Source of the DNA: Zopfochytrium polystomum
Taxonomy: Eukaryota > Chytridiomycota > Chytridiomycetes > Chytridiales > Chytridiaceae
Direction: 5' to 3'
Assembly: GCA_025765615.1 (NCBI GenBank)
Contig: JAIVFJ010000062.1
Coordinates: 186,001-250,000 of the forward strand
DNA: 64,000 bases
A program made the translations under genes and the position numbers. Position 1 is the stretch's first letter, and each line of letters opens with the position of its first letter. This document shows, piece after piece, positions 11,312-21,630 of the stretch. The notes under the pieces are model-generated. The model made no database searches. It saw only the letters and a list, made by a program, of their open reading frames with translations, and had not been told where the DNA came from.

Positions 11312-12739
11312 TTAGCATTGTGCATTCTGCACGGCCTTCCACCTCACCTTGGCGTGCCAAAACTGCTGAAAGCTGATCTCGCCAGGACCGTACACCCCCT
11401 TGGCCGTCGCGAGCATCCCAATCTCCCTCGCAATCTCCTCCTGGTGCGTACCGGTGACATCAATGTCTTTTCATGAGCAGCAGCAATAGGTCATGTGAGT
11501 CGAAAAGGGCGCTGGCTCCAAAAAACCAAAAAAAAGGAGGGGAGGGGGGAAGGGGAAGAAACGCTCTCCCCTCACATTCACAGTGCGACGACGCAAAATG
11601 ACACGAGATCGCCTTGCGGTACCCCTGCGACCTGTTCGCGCCGGATCCGTGGACCAGCAGCGGGTGAAAGAAGACGGTGTCGCCCGGCTGCATCTCGACG
11701 TGCACGCGGCGCTCGGCGGATAGGTCGATATCAAGGATGCCGTGGTAGGCGGCGTTGACGCCGGATTCCCTAAGTTTTTATTCTTTCGTTATTTGGGTTC
11801 AAGGGAGGCGGGGGCTGAAGTTTTACTGACCACGCGGGGTACCCATGCGGAAGCAGTTCTCGCCGGTGGCTGCCGGGGATCATGGAGAGGCACCCGTTCG
11901 CGCGGTTGACCGGCTCCATCGCGGTCCAGGCGCATACGATCGCGTCGGCGGGGCGGAATGGAAAGTCTAGCGCGGAGCGCAGAAGGCAAAAAATTTTGGA
12001 AAGGTTTCCCCCCTTTGGCAGTCGAAGCCCCAAGAAGACAGCAGGCAAACCAAAAAGAAGACAGCCCGAAAAAAAAAAAAAACAAAAAAAAAGAGAAAAA
12101 AAAACTCACAGTACAGGTCCTGGTGCATGGGGTGCCGCCCGCTGTCGCCAACGTTCGGCGGCTTGTTGATCACCATCGAGTGGACGGCCATGACGTCTGG
12201 CCCGATGAGGCCGCTGACGTAGCGGAGGATCTCGGGGCGCGAGAGGTACTCGGATAGCACCGCGTCATCCTTTTTGTTGTGTGTTGTTTTGTTTGGGTTT
12301 TGCGGTGAGAAGTTGTTGAGCACGACGGGGTGAAGGGTTGAGGTTTCGGCTGGCAGCGACTACTTGCCTGAAAATCCTGCACCTTCGCTATCGCCGCCTC
12401 CCCCTTCCTCCCTCCGTCCCCCCTCGCCACAGCGACCTCGCGCATCACGATCATCGTGTCTGGCGCCGCGACGCCGCGTTGTTCGGCGATGTCGACGAAG
12501 CGGCGGCGGTAGTGGGCGAGCGCGTCGTGGGGGACCAGGCCGCGCACGACGAAGTAGCCGTTGTTGCGGTAGGAGGCGAGGTCGGCGGGGGTTATGAGCG
12601 GTGACGGGTCGTTGGGGAGCGGCGGCGGGGCGTGTGTGAGCGGCGGGGCGGATGGGGATGGGGATGATGTGGATGGGTGGGTAGGGGAGCCGAGGTGGGT
12701 GGAAAGCGCGTGGATGCGGCGGTTGGCGGGCGTTGACAT
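11312..12739 (-). CDS. PHYH: Phytanoyl-CoA 2-hydroxylase, peroxisomal (five exons)
   Basis: Exons on the minus strand: 12739-12368, 12269-12110, 11966-11831, 11769-11576 and 11466-11312. They sum to 1017 nt, 338 residues, the same length as human PHYH. The enzyme is an Fe(II)/2-oxoglutarate dioxygenase that hydroxylates phytanoyl-CoA at C2 in peroxisomal alpha-oxidation. Iron ligands are visible as His173 and Asp175 (MHQDLYYFPFRP) and His263 ([11 protein letters not shown]). Arg274 fits the 2-oxoglutarate-binding arginine. The N-terminus carries RIHALSTHL, a perfect type 2 peroxisomal signal, which fixes the start at 12739. Intron 1 uses a GC-AG pair (CAG|GCAAGT); the others are GT-AG. Further in-frame upstream ATGs would bury the signal and were not chosen. 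Confidence 0.95.
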
Positions 12740-13271
12740 TTGTGCGCCGACGTCCTGTGTTTGCTTTATTTTTTTTTTTGTTGTTCTTTCTGTTTCGTTT
12801 CTCGTTTTCTTCATCTTTGGGGCCATCCTTTTGAATTCAGGCCTTTGCTGCGAAATAGTCGTCCGCATTGGCCAGTCATTCAATGAACGATCATCTCTCC
12901 GCTTCATGTTTGGAGTGAGAATTTGTGTCAGCGATAACGATAGAGAAGCTTCCTCACCCCCCCACGAAAAGAGAATGTCATTGAAGAAATATTGTTACAG
13001 AGGACCCACACACGAAAAGCGCTTTAATAAATTCTACACGGAATCGAAAAAGACGGCATTGAGGCGAGCAAAGCAGTGGACTTTGAGGGGAGGTGACGAG
13101 GCATTTGCAACGAACAGCCAGCGTGCGATGCAATGTGCTGCGTGAACGACCGAAATGGATCTGTAATTCGTGGAGAACTATGGAGGACGAGGGAAAGTGC
13201 TTCGGAGCTAAAAGCCCCCTCACAGGAGGCGTGATCCTCATCCCTCCCTGATACATTCCCTTGTCAACACA
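12740..13271. other. Intergenic between PHYH and membrane-protein gene
   Basis: It contains the PHYH upstream region, with A/T tracts near 12766-12780. No other gene was seen. Confidence 0.4.
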
Positions 13272-14936
13272 CTACGAAATCGGCTCCGAATGCCCCCCAA
13301 AGTCCGGCATTGCCGCCGCGCGGGCCACAAATTTTGCCGCCACCGACGACGTCTCGCTCGCCGCTGACAGCTTGCGCCCAACCGCCGCCGCCGGTTTTCC
13401 CGCTACCGCGAACGAGTCCTCGCTGGCGTCGGACGGCCGACGGGTGAGCGTCGCCGGGTTCGCGCTGTTTCCCGTGACGGCGGAGCTCGGGCGCACCGGC
13501 ATGGGCGGCGGTGTGACGACCTCGGGCCGCAGCGCGGTGTAGACGTGGCCGTACCCGACCAGGGTCGTCATGCGGACCGAGGTCGCGTCCGAAACGGTCG
13601 AGTCGATCGAGCGGCGGCCCTCTAGGGCGGCGGAATCCGACGGGAAGGAGGCGGCGGCAGGATCGGGCCCGCCTAGGAAGCCGCCTTCCCAGCCCCAGGA
13701 CTGTGGCTGCTGCTGCTGCTGGGATCCCGCCGACAGAGGCACGCTTGAGTAACTTGTAGAAGAGAGGGGCATGGGGGGTGGAGGCGAGACGGGCAAAGAT
13801 CGGAGACTTGCGCCCCCGCCGACGGATGCGGATCGCAGCGAAGAAGACGGTGAGATCGTGCTCTTAGGTCTGAAGGGCGTCATGTCGTCGTCGGGAGAGC
13901 TTTTGCCTAGCCTTAATACCGGGAGCGTTCCAGACTTTTTTCGCGAACTGTAAACTACAGCCATGCCAATGGTGATCGCGACCGCTGCCACAAGACTGAC
14001 GACAATTGCGATCAATGCGCTCGAAGGAATTGAGCTCGAGGAACTGGTTGTTGACAATGTACCGCTGGTGCCAGTCGGCGTTGAACTGGTCGAGGCATCC
14101 GAGAGTGGAACGAAAGGTAAAGAGTCGGCGCCAGTAGCTGTAGGTGACGCCTGTAATGTTGGAATGCTGACGGGATTTTTCCTGTTTGACCCCTCAGATT
14201 CGGTGACTGTTGAACTTGTTGCCGAGTCCGTCGTCCCTGCATCGCCGGTCGCAATTGCAATCCCCCCGCCTCCTGCACCACCGTCCGTAGCGGTCGTCGC
14301 CCCGTTCCCGCCATCGGTCGCCGCCGTCCGTATTTTAAAGAACGCCAACGTGCTGATAGTCGTCCCGTCGTACACGCCGCACGCCACCTTCGTTTCGGCC
14401 TGGCACGGGCTGCACCCCTTGAACCCAAAGCTGGCTCCGACCTTGAGCGCGTTGCACGAGGCCATCATCAGGCATTCGCACATCATCAGGCCGTCGGCAG
14501 AGTTTTGAAAGACGCCGTAGCACGTCAGTGGGTTGTCGGTGGTGTTGCGGGCCGCACAGTCGGAGGAGCAGATCGAGTGGTTGGGCACTTGGTATGCAGT
14601 TTGCAGGAAGGTGGTCGAGAGGTCCGTGGAGAGGCGAGCGCAGGCGCCAAAGAATTGGTTGTTGTTGTTGTTGTTGTTTTGGCGGCGGGCGAGGAGAGGG
14701 GGCTTGGTCGGTGGTGGGATGATTGTGGTGAGGGATGGCGTTGGGATGGTCGTTGTAGATTGGTTCGGGGCCGTCGTCAATGTTGCCATTAGAGTATAGC
14801 AGCGCGTGGTCCTCATCACCACCATCATCGTCGAGGAGCATCGCGGGGCTCTCTGATGATAGAGGCGATGCTGGTGGTCGTCGTGGTGCTGTGTTTGGCG
14901 GTGACGGTGGTGGTGGTGGTGGTAATAGTGAGCCAA
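13272..14936 (-). CDS. Single-pass membrane protein with Cys-rich ectodomain and Ser/Pro-rich tail
   Basis: The frame encodes up to 554 residues. A Kex2-like dibasic site (LLARRQ) precedes an Asn run. A domain with about ten cysteines follows (ICSSDCAARN, LTCYGVFQN, MMCECLMMASCNALK, FKGCSPCQAETKVACGVYDG), then a Ser/Thr/Gly-rich stalk, one transmembrane helix near residues 300-325 (ALIAIVVSLVAAVAITIGMAVVY) with a basic stop-transfer SSRKK, and a long Ser/Pro-rich cytoplasmic tail. The order resembles fungal wall-stress sensors in layout only; no named domain is recognised. The start is uncertain: the His-rich N-terminus lacks a signal peptide and another frame is open upstream to 15042, so a missed exon or frameshift is likely. 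The 49415-51426 gene has the same layout. Confidence 0.65.
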   Translation of the reverse strand: MAHYYHHHHHRHRQTQHHDDHQHRLYHQRAPRCSSTMMVVMRTTRCYTLMATLTTAPNQSTTTIPTPSLTTIIPPPTKPPLLARRQNNNNNNNQFFGACARLSTDLSTTFLQTAYQVPNHSICSSDCAARNTTDNPLTCYGVFQNSADGLMMCECLMMASCNALKVGASFGFKGCSPCQAETKVACGVYDGTTISTLAFFKIRTAATDGGNGATTATDGGAGGGGIAIATGDAGTTDSATSSTVTESEGSNRKNPVSIPTLQASPTATGADSLPFVPLSDASTSSTPTGTSGTLSTTSSSSSIPSSALIAIVVSLVAAVAITIGMAVVYSSRKKSGTLPVLRLGKSSPDDDMTPFRPKSTISPSSSLRSASVGGGASLRSLPVSPPPPMPLSSTSYSSVPLSAGSQQQQQPQSWGWEGGFLGGPDPAAASFPSDSAALEGRRSIDSTVSDATSVRMTTLVGYGHVYTALRPEVVTPPPMPVRPSSAVTGNSANPATLTRRPSDASEDSFAVAGKPAAAVGRKLSAASETSSVAAKFVARAAAMPDFGGHSEPIS

Positions 14937-15353
14937 TGTCGGCCTCGTCGCCGTGGACGAGGCTTTCGAACAAGGTCGGTGGCGTCTTCCCTTTCCCAGT
15001 GTCGCCGTCCTGGTTCGTCGTCTCGGCGGCGCCGGCGGCGCCCATGATTGTTTGCTTCAATCAGCCAAATATTAAAAATGAAAACTCGCCGCAGCAACAC
15101 CAGGCATTGGGAGAGAGACAGACAGATGGGCAAAAAAAAAAATTCTCCTTTTCGGTTCCTGATTGACCGCCGCAAAACAAAAAAAAATTAAGCTTGGTGT
15201 GGCGCCGCCGAAAAAGGCAATCTTTCTTCCTCTTCTTCTCCACCCAGTTCTTCCCGGCTCCCGCGACGCCAAGAACTTCCTTCCTTGCCCTGCCTGGACC
15301 GCAACCCTTCACCCCGCGCTCGGTCCTCCAACCGTCCAAGCAAGCACGCCAGC

Positions 15354-16895
15354 ATGTTCGCCACTGCAGCAGCCTCGGCCGTCACTCGGCTAGTTCTCCT
15401 CGCGGCCCTCTCTTCAAACGCTCTCGTGGCGGCTTTCCCATCGCACGCCGTATGTACTGGCGCTGCTTATCGGTTCTTTCGATTATATCTAATGTCAACG
15501 CACACCCCCGACCGCCTTATTCGATCGCTCTTTCCCTCTTTCCGATCCATCGTCCTCTAGGGTGTTTGTACGATGAAAGGTGCAGACGCAGATATCGCGA
15601 ACGAGCCGGGCATGCAACCCGCATCCGTCATCGCCACAGACTACACCTTCACCGCTTCCCCAACCACCTACAACCCAGGAGACACCATCACAATCACTAT
15701 CGCAGGCGCAGCCTATAATGGTTTCCTGGGTTTCGCCCAAGGCACCACCACTGCCAACTACGTTGGAACATGGGTGATGCCCACTGGGTACCAGAACAAC
15801 AACAACCAGTGCATGATGGACAACATCGCAACCGAATCGCCAGATTCTACCATCACTCACACCGCTGGCCAGACTTACAACGGCGCAACGCTCCAGTTCA
15901 AGGCTCCCGCGACGAACGTGGGCGATCTCTCGTTCAACTTCATCATGGTCTCGACTGCAAACGGCGGTTACGCGAGGAAGCTCGCCCCCAACGCTGTCAT
16001 TGTCACTGCTGCCACCCCTGTCGCCGTTGCACAAGTCGGTGCAACCACCGTCATGACACCTTGCTGCGGGAAGCCTCCCATGACCTACGTCGTCACCAGC
16101 GCCCCCACCACGAAGGCCACGATGACGTCCGCCACCGCCACCACGACGAAAGCTGCGGCATCCGGAACCCCGTCTGTGACCGTGATGACTCCTTGCTGCG
16201 GTCAGCCGCCCATGACTTACACCGTTGTGCCGCCCGCCACCACATCCACTAAGGCGGGCATCTTGACTCCCACACCGTCCATCCTGACGCCAACTCCGTC
16301 AACGACGGGATCGAAAGCCGCACCTTCGTCTTGCGCGACGCCGCCTGCAGTGACGATGACGATCCCGAAAACCGTCACCATGACCCAGGTCACGACGATC
16401 CCAACCACCCTCAAGGCCAACACGGTCACCGTCACCAACACGGCAACTTCGACCGTCCCCGTCACCAGCAACGTTCTCGTGACCGTGTCCATGACGAGCA
16501 GCGTGATCCAGATGATGAAATGCACGCGGCGGCCGATGACGACGCTGACGACGATGACGCCTTCCACCACCATGCAGAAATCGGCTCCGTCGACCACGAC
16601 TTGCACCACCTCGACCACCATGAAAACCACCACAACGACGTCCTGCACGACGACGTCGACCATGACCACAAAGTCCACCACTTCCACCACTACCACCATG
16701 AAAACCACGACCACGACGTCCTGCTGCGGAAAGACGACCACTTCGACCACTACGTCCTGCTGCGGCAAGTCCACAACCTCGACGACGACTTCGTGCTGCG
16801 GGAAGACCACGGCTGCGATGGGAATGGCCGGTGGGGCGATCTACGGCGATGCGCCAACCAATGGAATTGTCCTTCCGGATATGTTTGGCGCCTAG
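15354..16895 (+). CDS. Secreted Reeler-domain protein with Cys-Cys-Gly / Thr-rich tail
   Basis: Two exons, 15354-15449 and 15561-16895, joined in phase (GTATGT donor, CTCTAG acceptor), give 476 residues. Exon 1 is a signal peptide (RLVLLAALSSNALVAAF). Residues about 33-165 fit the Reeler fold: YTFTASPTTYNPGDTITITI, a GFLGFAQGTT strand, an internal QCM cysteine, TITHTAGQTYNGATLQF and a final FNFIMVS strand. The rest is a mucin-like region of Thr/Ser with two MTPCCG.PPMTY repeats and several TTSCCGKTT repeats, likely heavily O-mannosylated. It should be an extracellular or wall protein, perhaps in adhesion. It is transcribed away from the membrane protein at 13272-14936. Confidence 0.85.
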
Positions 16896-17515
16896 GCTGG
16901 AGAGCCCCCTCCTCGAAGCTTTTTTTTTTTTTTTTTTAACGCTCTTCACCGAAAAATTGTCCAACGCTACCACTGGTTACAATATCTTCCGCTGTCATTT
17001 TTCTGTATCAGGGCAAGGAAGAGAAAGCTGCGCTTCCACTTGTCCCCGCCTTCCCCCCCGTTTTATTCTTCCTCCTTTCTTCTTACCGTTTCCCGAAACC
17101 CGATTTCGTCCATCGTTCCTTCCCCTTTGCCTTCGTGCCCGTACCGAGTGCCAATTCCTACATGGCCCTGTCCTCTGGCTAGATCTTCCCGTCTTGTTCA
17201 TGCGCCCCGCCTTCACCCTGTCATCCCCTCTTTCAATTGTTAAAATCCGTTTTGACACTTTTTCTTCGCTGGCCGGTAAAAAGTGTGAGGACAGAAGAGG
17301 GTGGTCGGGGGTGGAAAGGCCCGATGATGAAAATGAAATAAATCGTACAAAGCACGCCAGCCTCTTTTCGTCAATCGGCAGCAGCGAAAGAACAGTGATA
17401 GCAGTATGACATTCGGACGCCAACACCCGCACGACAATACCTCACGCGACGCAAGCAGAACGAAACCCCTGGAGTTTAACAAACAGGTACTTGTGCCTGT
17501 GGAAGCGCACAGTCG
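16896..17515. other. Intergenic, T-rich
   Basis: An 18-nt T tract at 16920-16937 lies about 25 bp after the Reeler stop codon. The rest is C/T-rich with no supported gene. Confidence 0.4.
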
Positions 17516-17622
17516 CGGTGAAAAGCTCCAGCCGGCTTTTGCCATCGAACCTGCTGTCTGGACCGCTTATCTGCATCTTGCTTGTTGCACAGCGGTTTGG
17601 GCGTCATGGCGGGTCCTTTGAA
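17516..17622 (-). pseudogene. Relic of the last exon of the kinase-like gene
   Basis: On the minus strand this stretch matches the final exon of the gene at 19861-21067: the same run encoding TLCNKMQMSS..D.RIDATKALEL is recognisable with several substitutions and small indels. No other exon of that gene is seen beside it, so it is an isolated duplicate fragment. Confidence 0.6.
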
Positions 17623-17659
17623 TTCTTTTTTTTTTTTTGACGACGCGAAAAGAGAGATA

Positions 17660-18160
17660 AAGGACAGAAGGGCCGTGGTTTAGCTGGCAAAGGAGGCAAT
17701 GCTAGGAGACGCGACGATATTCCTCCGGGGGAAATGCGAGGATGCGGAGGACCTCCTGGATACTGTCGGTGTGGGCGTAGATGTCGCAACAGGAGAACCA
17801 GCCGATGGCGCTCGCGATCTGGCGTTTCGGTCGATCCCAAGAGCAGATCAACTCTTTCTAGACTCTGCAACCTCCCCAGCCCCTGCCCCAGTTCTCAACC
17901 TTCCCGCCGAGAATCTCGTTTTGGTCACGGTAGCACACCACGATCTCGGCGACGCCGGGACCAAAACGAGATCCCATCGTGCTCCTCGCCGTCGATTAGC
18001 GATCTCGCCAATGACTCAAGCGATCGAGGAATTTGCGGGCACTGCGGGTAATGTAGCTTGACAAGCCTGATCACCGAATGCTGCCGGGCAACGATCTGGA
18101 TATAAACAGTGGGACCCGCAAAGATCGTGGCGTCTATCGCATTCTGCACGGCCCTGGCGT
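17660..18160 (-). pseudogene. Unrecognised decayed coding sequence
   Basis: The minus strand has protein-like stretches in different frames: a C-terminus reading QIASAIGWFSCCDIYAHTD, then SIQEVLRILAFPPEEYRRVS and a stop near 17705. Upstream is another stretch (AVQNAIDATIFAGPTVYIQI, then LVKLHYPQCPQIPRSLESL). Frames do not connect without indels. No family is recognised; it could also be several unjoined exons. Confidence 0.3.
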
Positions 18161-18418
18161 GATGCAGAAGGTGGCACTTCCCAGGCTGTTACGAGTTTGC
18201 CAAGCGTTTCACAGATCGAATCCCTCAGGCCATTTCGTCCGCGTATCCTTGGTACCCTTCCCCATCCTTCCCATCATGGGCTGAGTGCGAGGATGAGTGC
18301 GAGGTTAAGTCGCTGCGGCTGTCTGACGGCCAGTTTTAAGCGTGGCACGAGGGAGACGTTTCGCAAGGATCTTGTCAATCACACCCACCCCAAGTCGCTC
18401 GTTGCGACGCCGGCAACA

Positions 18419-19555
18419 ATGAAAATCCCGTCCGACGTTGGGCTACAGATCTGCGGATTCATTCCGTCGCCGCGCGTTCGCTTCCTGCTCGCGTCGCTCC
18501 TCCGCCTTCCCAAAATCCAGGCGGAGGCCATGCTTCAAGACGGGGGCGTCCTCGACTATTACCGCGACACCGCCGCCCTCGATCTCGTCGTTCTCACCCT
18601 GCCCCGCGATCGGCTTCACAAAGCGTACACCTACGACGCCCTCGACTATGCAGATTCCGTGGAGATTTTGCGGTGGTGGAAGCACAGCGGGCTGGAGCTC
18701 AGGTACACCGGGTCGGCGATTGGCCTCGCTTGCCGGTTCGGACGAATCGACCTCTTGCAGTGGTGGAAGGATAGCGGGCTTCCCCTCAAGTACGACGAAT
18801 CGGCAGTAAGATATGCCTCGGAATCCGGCATGATCGATGTCTTGCAGTGGTGGAAGGACAGCGAACTGAATCTCAAGCACGACGAATCGGCTGTGAGGAA
18901 CACCTCGAAACAGGGTCGGATCGATGTTCTGCAGTGGTGGAAGGACAGCGGGCTCGAGTTCAAGTACGACAAGGATGCGTTGAATATGGCCAGCGCAAAC
19001 GGACACTTGCAAGTGTTGCAGTGGTGGAGAGATAGCGGTTTGGCGCTCCTGTATGACGCTGAAGCAGTGGACCGCGCGTCCAAGGCAGGACTAACGAATG
19101 TGCTGCAGTGGTGGAAGGACAGTGGACTAGATTTCAGGTACACTGACGATGCAGTAAGCGAAGCAAGCCAGCGCGGTCTGACAGAAACATTGCAATGGTG
19201 GAAAGAGAGCGGCTACGAACTCCGGAACATTATTGACTCGGTGAAGCTTGCCGCCGAGTGTGGCGCCATAGAGAGCCTGCAGTGGTGGAAGGAAAGCGGC
19301 CTGGAGATTGACTGGGGTGAAATCTTTGTTTCTTTCCAAATCTCGAACGAAATCAAAGTCCTTGAGTGGTGGGAAAGCTCAGGTTTATTCCAGCAGTGGC
19401 TTAGCAGCCAGCAGGACCCGCTCGCGGCGGTGGCGGAAGTTACAAACGATGACTTTTTTTTGTTTAGCGATAAATTCGTTTCATTCTGGTGGGGCAAAAT
19501 GCTTTATGCGTGCGGAGGGGGAGGGCATTTATTGCCGAAGAATGATGAAGTCTAA
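18419..19555 (+). CDS. Intact LQWWK-repeat protein (nine 29-residue repeats)
   Basis: Single-exon protein of 378 residues from ATG 18419; the frame is open further upstream. Residues 1-35 form an F-box-like helical start (LQICGFIPSPRVRFLLASLL). From about residue 81, nine repeats follow with a strict 29-residue period. Each has the form [VTS]LQWWKxSGLxxxYDxxA, then VxxASxxGxxx, so the units differ from canonical 33-residue ankyrin repeats but have the same helix-turn-helix look. A C-terminal cap follows (VLEWWESSGLFQQWL, EVTNDDFFLFSDKFVSFWWGK, LYACGGGGH). Partner and function are unknown; ligand binding by a solenoid plus F-box-like recruitment is an inference. It is the only intact copy here; at least six fragments lie at 22.9-28.1 kb, 35.3 kb and 54.9 kb. 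Confidence 0.85.
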   Translation: MKIPSDVGLQICGFIPSPRVRFLLASLLRLPKIQAEAMLQDGGVLDYYRDTAALDLVVLTLPRDRLHKAYTYDALDYADSVEILRWWKHSGLELRYTGSAIGLACRFGRIDLLQWWKDSGLPLKYDESAVRYASESGMIDVLQWWKDSELNLKHDESAVRNTSKQGRIDVLQWWKDSGLEFKYDKDALNMASANGHLQVLQWWRDSGLALLYDAEAVDRASKAGLTNVLQWWKDSGLDFRYTDDAVSEASQRGLTETLQWWKESGYELRNIIDSVKLAAECGAIESLQWWKESGLEIDWGEIFVSFQISNEIKVLEWWESSGLFQQWLSSQQDPLAAVAEVTNDDFFLFSDKFVSFWWGKMLYACGGGGHLLPKNDEV

Positions 19556-19860
19556 CTGCAGTTTGTTGTTTGTTTTTCTCTTCGACGCTCAACGATTTAA
19601 TAAGACGTTGTATTCGCTGGCGATGAGAGCACAATGTGGAGGTGTCGAAGAATGGACCGTGGAAAATACACACTACGCGTTAAATATGGAAGGAAATCAA
19701 TCCTCCAAAGCACACTTCAGTGGCAGGATCAGTGGTGGGGAAGCAAATGTATCTGGCAAGCAATTCAAGTTTGCCCGTAGGAACCGCAAATCCTGGAAAC
19801 AGTTTCTTTCGCACGAAAACAATGAACAACCCACATTACAGCATCTCAAGCAGAGCAACG

Positions 19861-21067
19861 TCATATAGTGAAGAGCTCCAACGCCTTTGTCGCATCGATC
19901 CTATCGTCCGGACTGCTCATCTGCATCTTGTTGCACAGCGTTTCGAGCTCGGGCGTCATCGTACCCCGGTCCTTTCGAAACAAGTTTAGGAGAGGGAGTT
20001 ATAGAAAGAGGATAAAACATATCTGCTTACGTTGGCGTCTTTTCTGATGAAGCTGCCAAGACAGTACATGTCGCTCTTGAAGGGATCAAAGGGTTCCTCG
20101 GCTGAGCTCCACTCAGGCGGTGCTGGGACGTACCGGAATGTTGTGTTAGGGGCGTCCGCTATCGGAAGTCGCGAATCCTTCGAGGGCAAGAGGCGGGCTT
20201 CGTGGACGTATAAGTAGCCTTTATGTCAAGTTTCGAAGTGGGGACGAGATTTCATGGTGGTTAGGTAATTGGAAACAAGGCAGATAAATTCACGACTAGC
20301 TGAAAGACTCACACGGCCGATACTCTGGCTCGGTTCGCTCGTGAAAGTTAGACGCGCTGAACCAGTCGTCCATGCACCGGAGTGCTATGTTGTGGGAGTG
20401 AAGGAAAGCGTGGAGCTACTTGCACAAAGGGAATGGGATGTGGTGGGACGCAGTGTCAGCGATCCTTCCGGCAAAATGCAAACACCTCCGGTCCAACTCA
20501 CCTCAAACCAAAACCGATGCGCCTTCCACACGTGCTCGTTGGTATCAAATCCGCCCGGGTAAATATACGTCCCGCTTAGGCTCGCAGCATCGAGCGCAAC
20601 GACAAACAGCGACGGCGTTGGGACGGCGTCGAGGATGACGGGCAGCAGCGGCGGCGGCGGCGACAGCCCCCGCAGCAGCGTCCAGATAGCGACCTCGTGC
20701 GAGTCGCGGCGCATGCCGTACAGAATGACGTCCGCGCCGTCGCTCTTGCGGGTCGCAAAGTACTGCTTGGGCTTTTGTTGGGGTAAGGAGTGGTGGTGTG
20801 AGGAATTGGGGATGGGCGAGCAGGGTAGCGGGACTCGGGACTCACCAAGAAGGCATCCGACCTTAGCCGCTTGTCGTCACCAGGGAGGACTCGCGCCGCT
20901 TCGATGAGCGCCGCGTCCGCAACCGGGTCGAGGTCGTCGACCGCCAAAGTCGCCTTGTGGTCTGCGACTGTCTGCATGGCGTACCCGGCGGCCTCGATGG
21001 CAGGCCGGGCCTGCTCCCATTCAGAGAGGTCGAGCTTCTCGGAGTCCGGGACGATTAGGTCGAGCAT
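19861..21067 (-). CDS. Kinase-like (probable pseudokinase) protein, five exons
   Basis: Minus-strand exons 21067-20846, 20765-20502, 20415-20313, 20218-20031 and 19971-19861 join in frame (888 nt, 295 residues). All four introns have GT donors and AG acceptors. The C-terminal half follows the C-lobe of protein kinases: an alpha-E-like LHAFLHSHNIA, then a catalytic-loop position reading ALRCMDDW instead of HRD. A region reading FDPFKSDMYCLGSFIRKD fits the alpha-F segment, and PDDRIDATKALE the final R-x-xA-x-x-A/L helix. No DFG motif is visible, so it is probably catalytically dead. Such kinase-like proteins are often expanded in fungi. The gene lies just downstream of a large GA/GT microsatellite. 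A fragment of its last exon is at 17516-17622. Confidence 0.75.
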
Positions 21068-21107
21068 TGTTTCTGGAAGGCGGCTGTGTTGCAAACGAGC
21101 CAAAGTG

Positions 21108-21175
21108 AGAGAGTCACAGAGAGACAGACAGAGAGAGAAGGACCGAGAGAGAGGGAGAGAGAGACAGAGAGAGCG

Positions 21176-21248
<73 letters not shown>

Positions 21249-21358
21249 GTGAGTGAGTGAGTGAGAGTGAGAGAGAGAGAGTGTGTGTGTGTGTGTATGA
21301 GAGAGAGAGAGAGCGAGAGAGAGCGTGTGTGTGTCTGTGCGTGTGTGTGTGTGTGTGA
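21108..21358. repeat. Compound (GA)n/(GT)n microsatellite
   Basis: A 251-bp composite tract: imperfect GA repeats with a pure core of about 70 bp (21179-21246), a GTGA block, then GT and more GA. It begins about 40 bp upstream of the ATG of the kinase-like gene, so it lies in its 5-prime UTR or promoter. Confidence 0.95.
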
Positions 21359-21566
21359 ATGTGTAATCCAAGGACGGAAAACAGAGGAGGTGCTCAGCCC
21401 AATACGAGCGCTACCGTCACACTCAGCCGCACGGGCCAATCGCCGTCCAGTGTCATGCAAATATCGAAAGAGGAAGTCCCCACACAAAACACTCGCTCAC
21501 TCACTCTCAGGCACAGACACACGCCAAAAAAGGAAATCGTGCTTGGCTCCGCATTCTCGCACACAG

Positions 21567-21567
<1 letters not shown>

Positions 21568-21628
<61 letters not shown>
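21568..21628. repeat. (CA)n microsatellite
   Basis: A near-pure CA tract of about 61 bp. With the GT tract at 21280-21358 it forms an inverted arrangement about 210 bp apart. Confidence 0.95.

Positions 21629-21630
<2 letters not shown>

Noticed and set aside
16217..16973. Minus-strand frames opposite the Reeler protein tail, rich in Val or Arg/Gly
   Set aside because: They mirror the Thr-rich repeats of the sense gene (GTG, GTC complement of CAC, GAC) and lack any other support.
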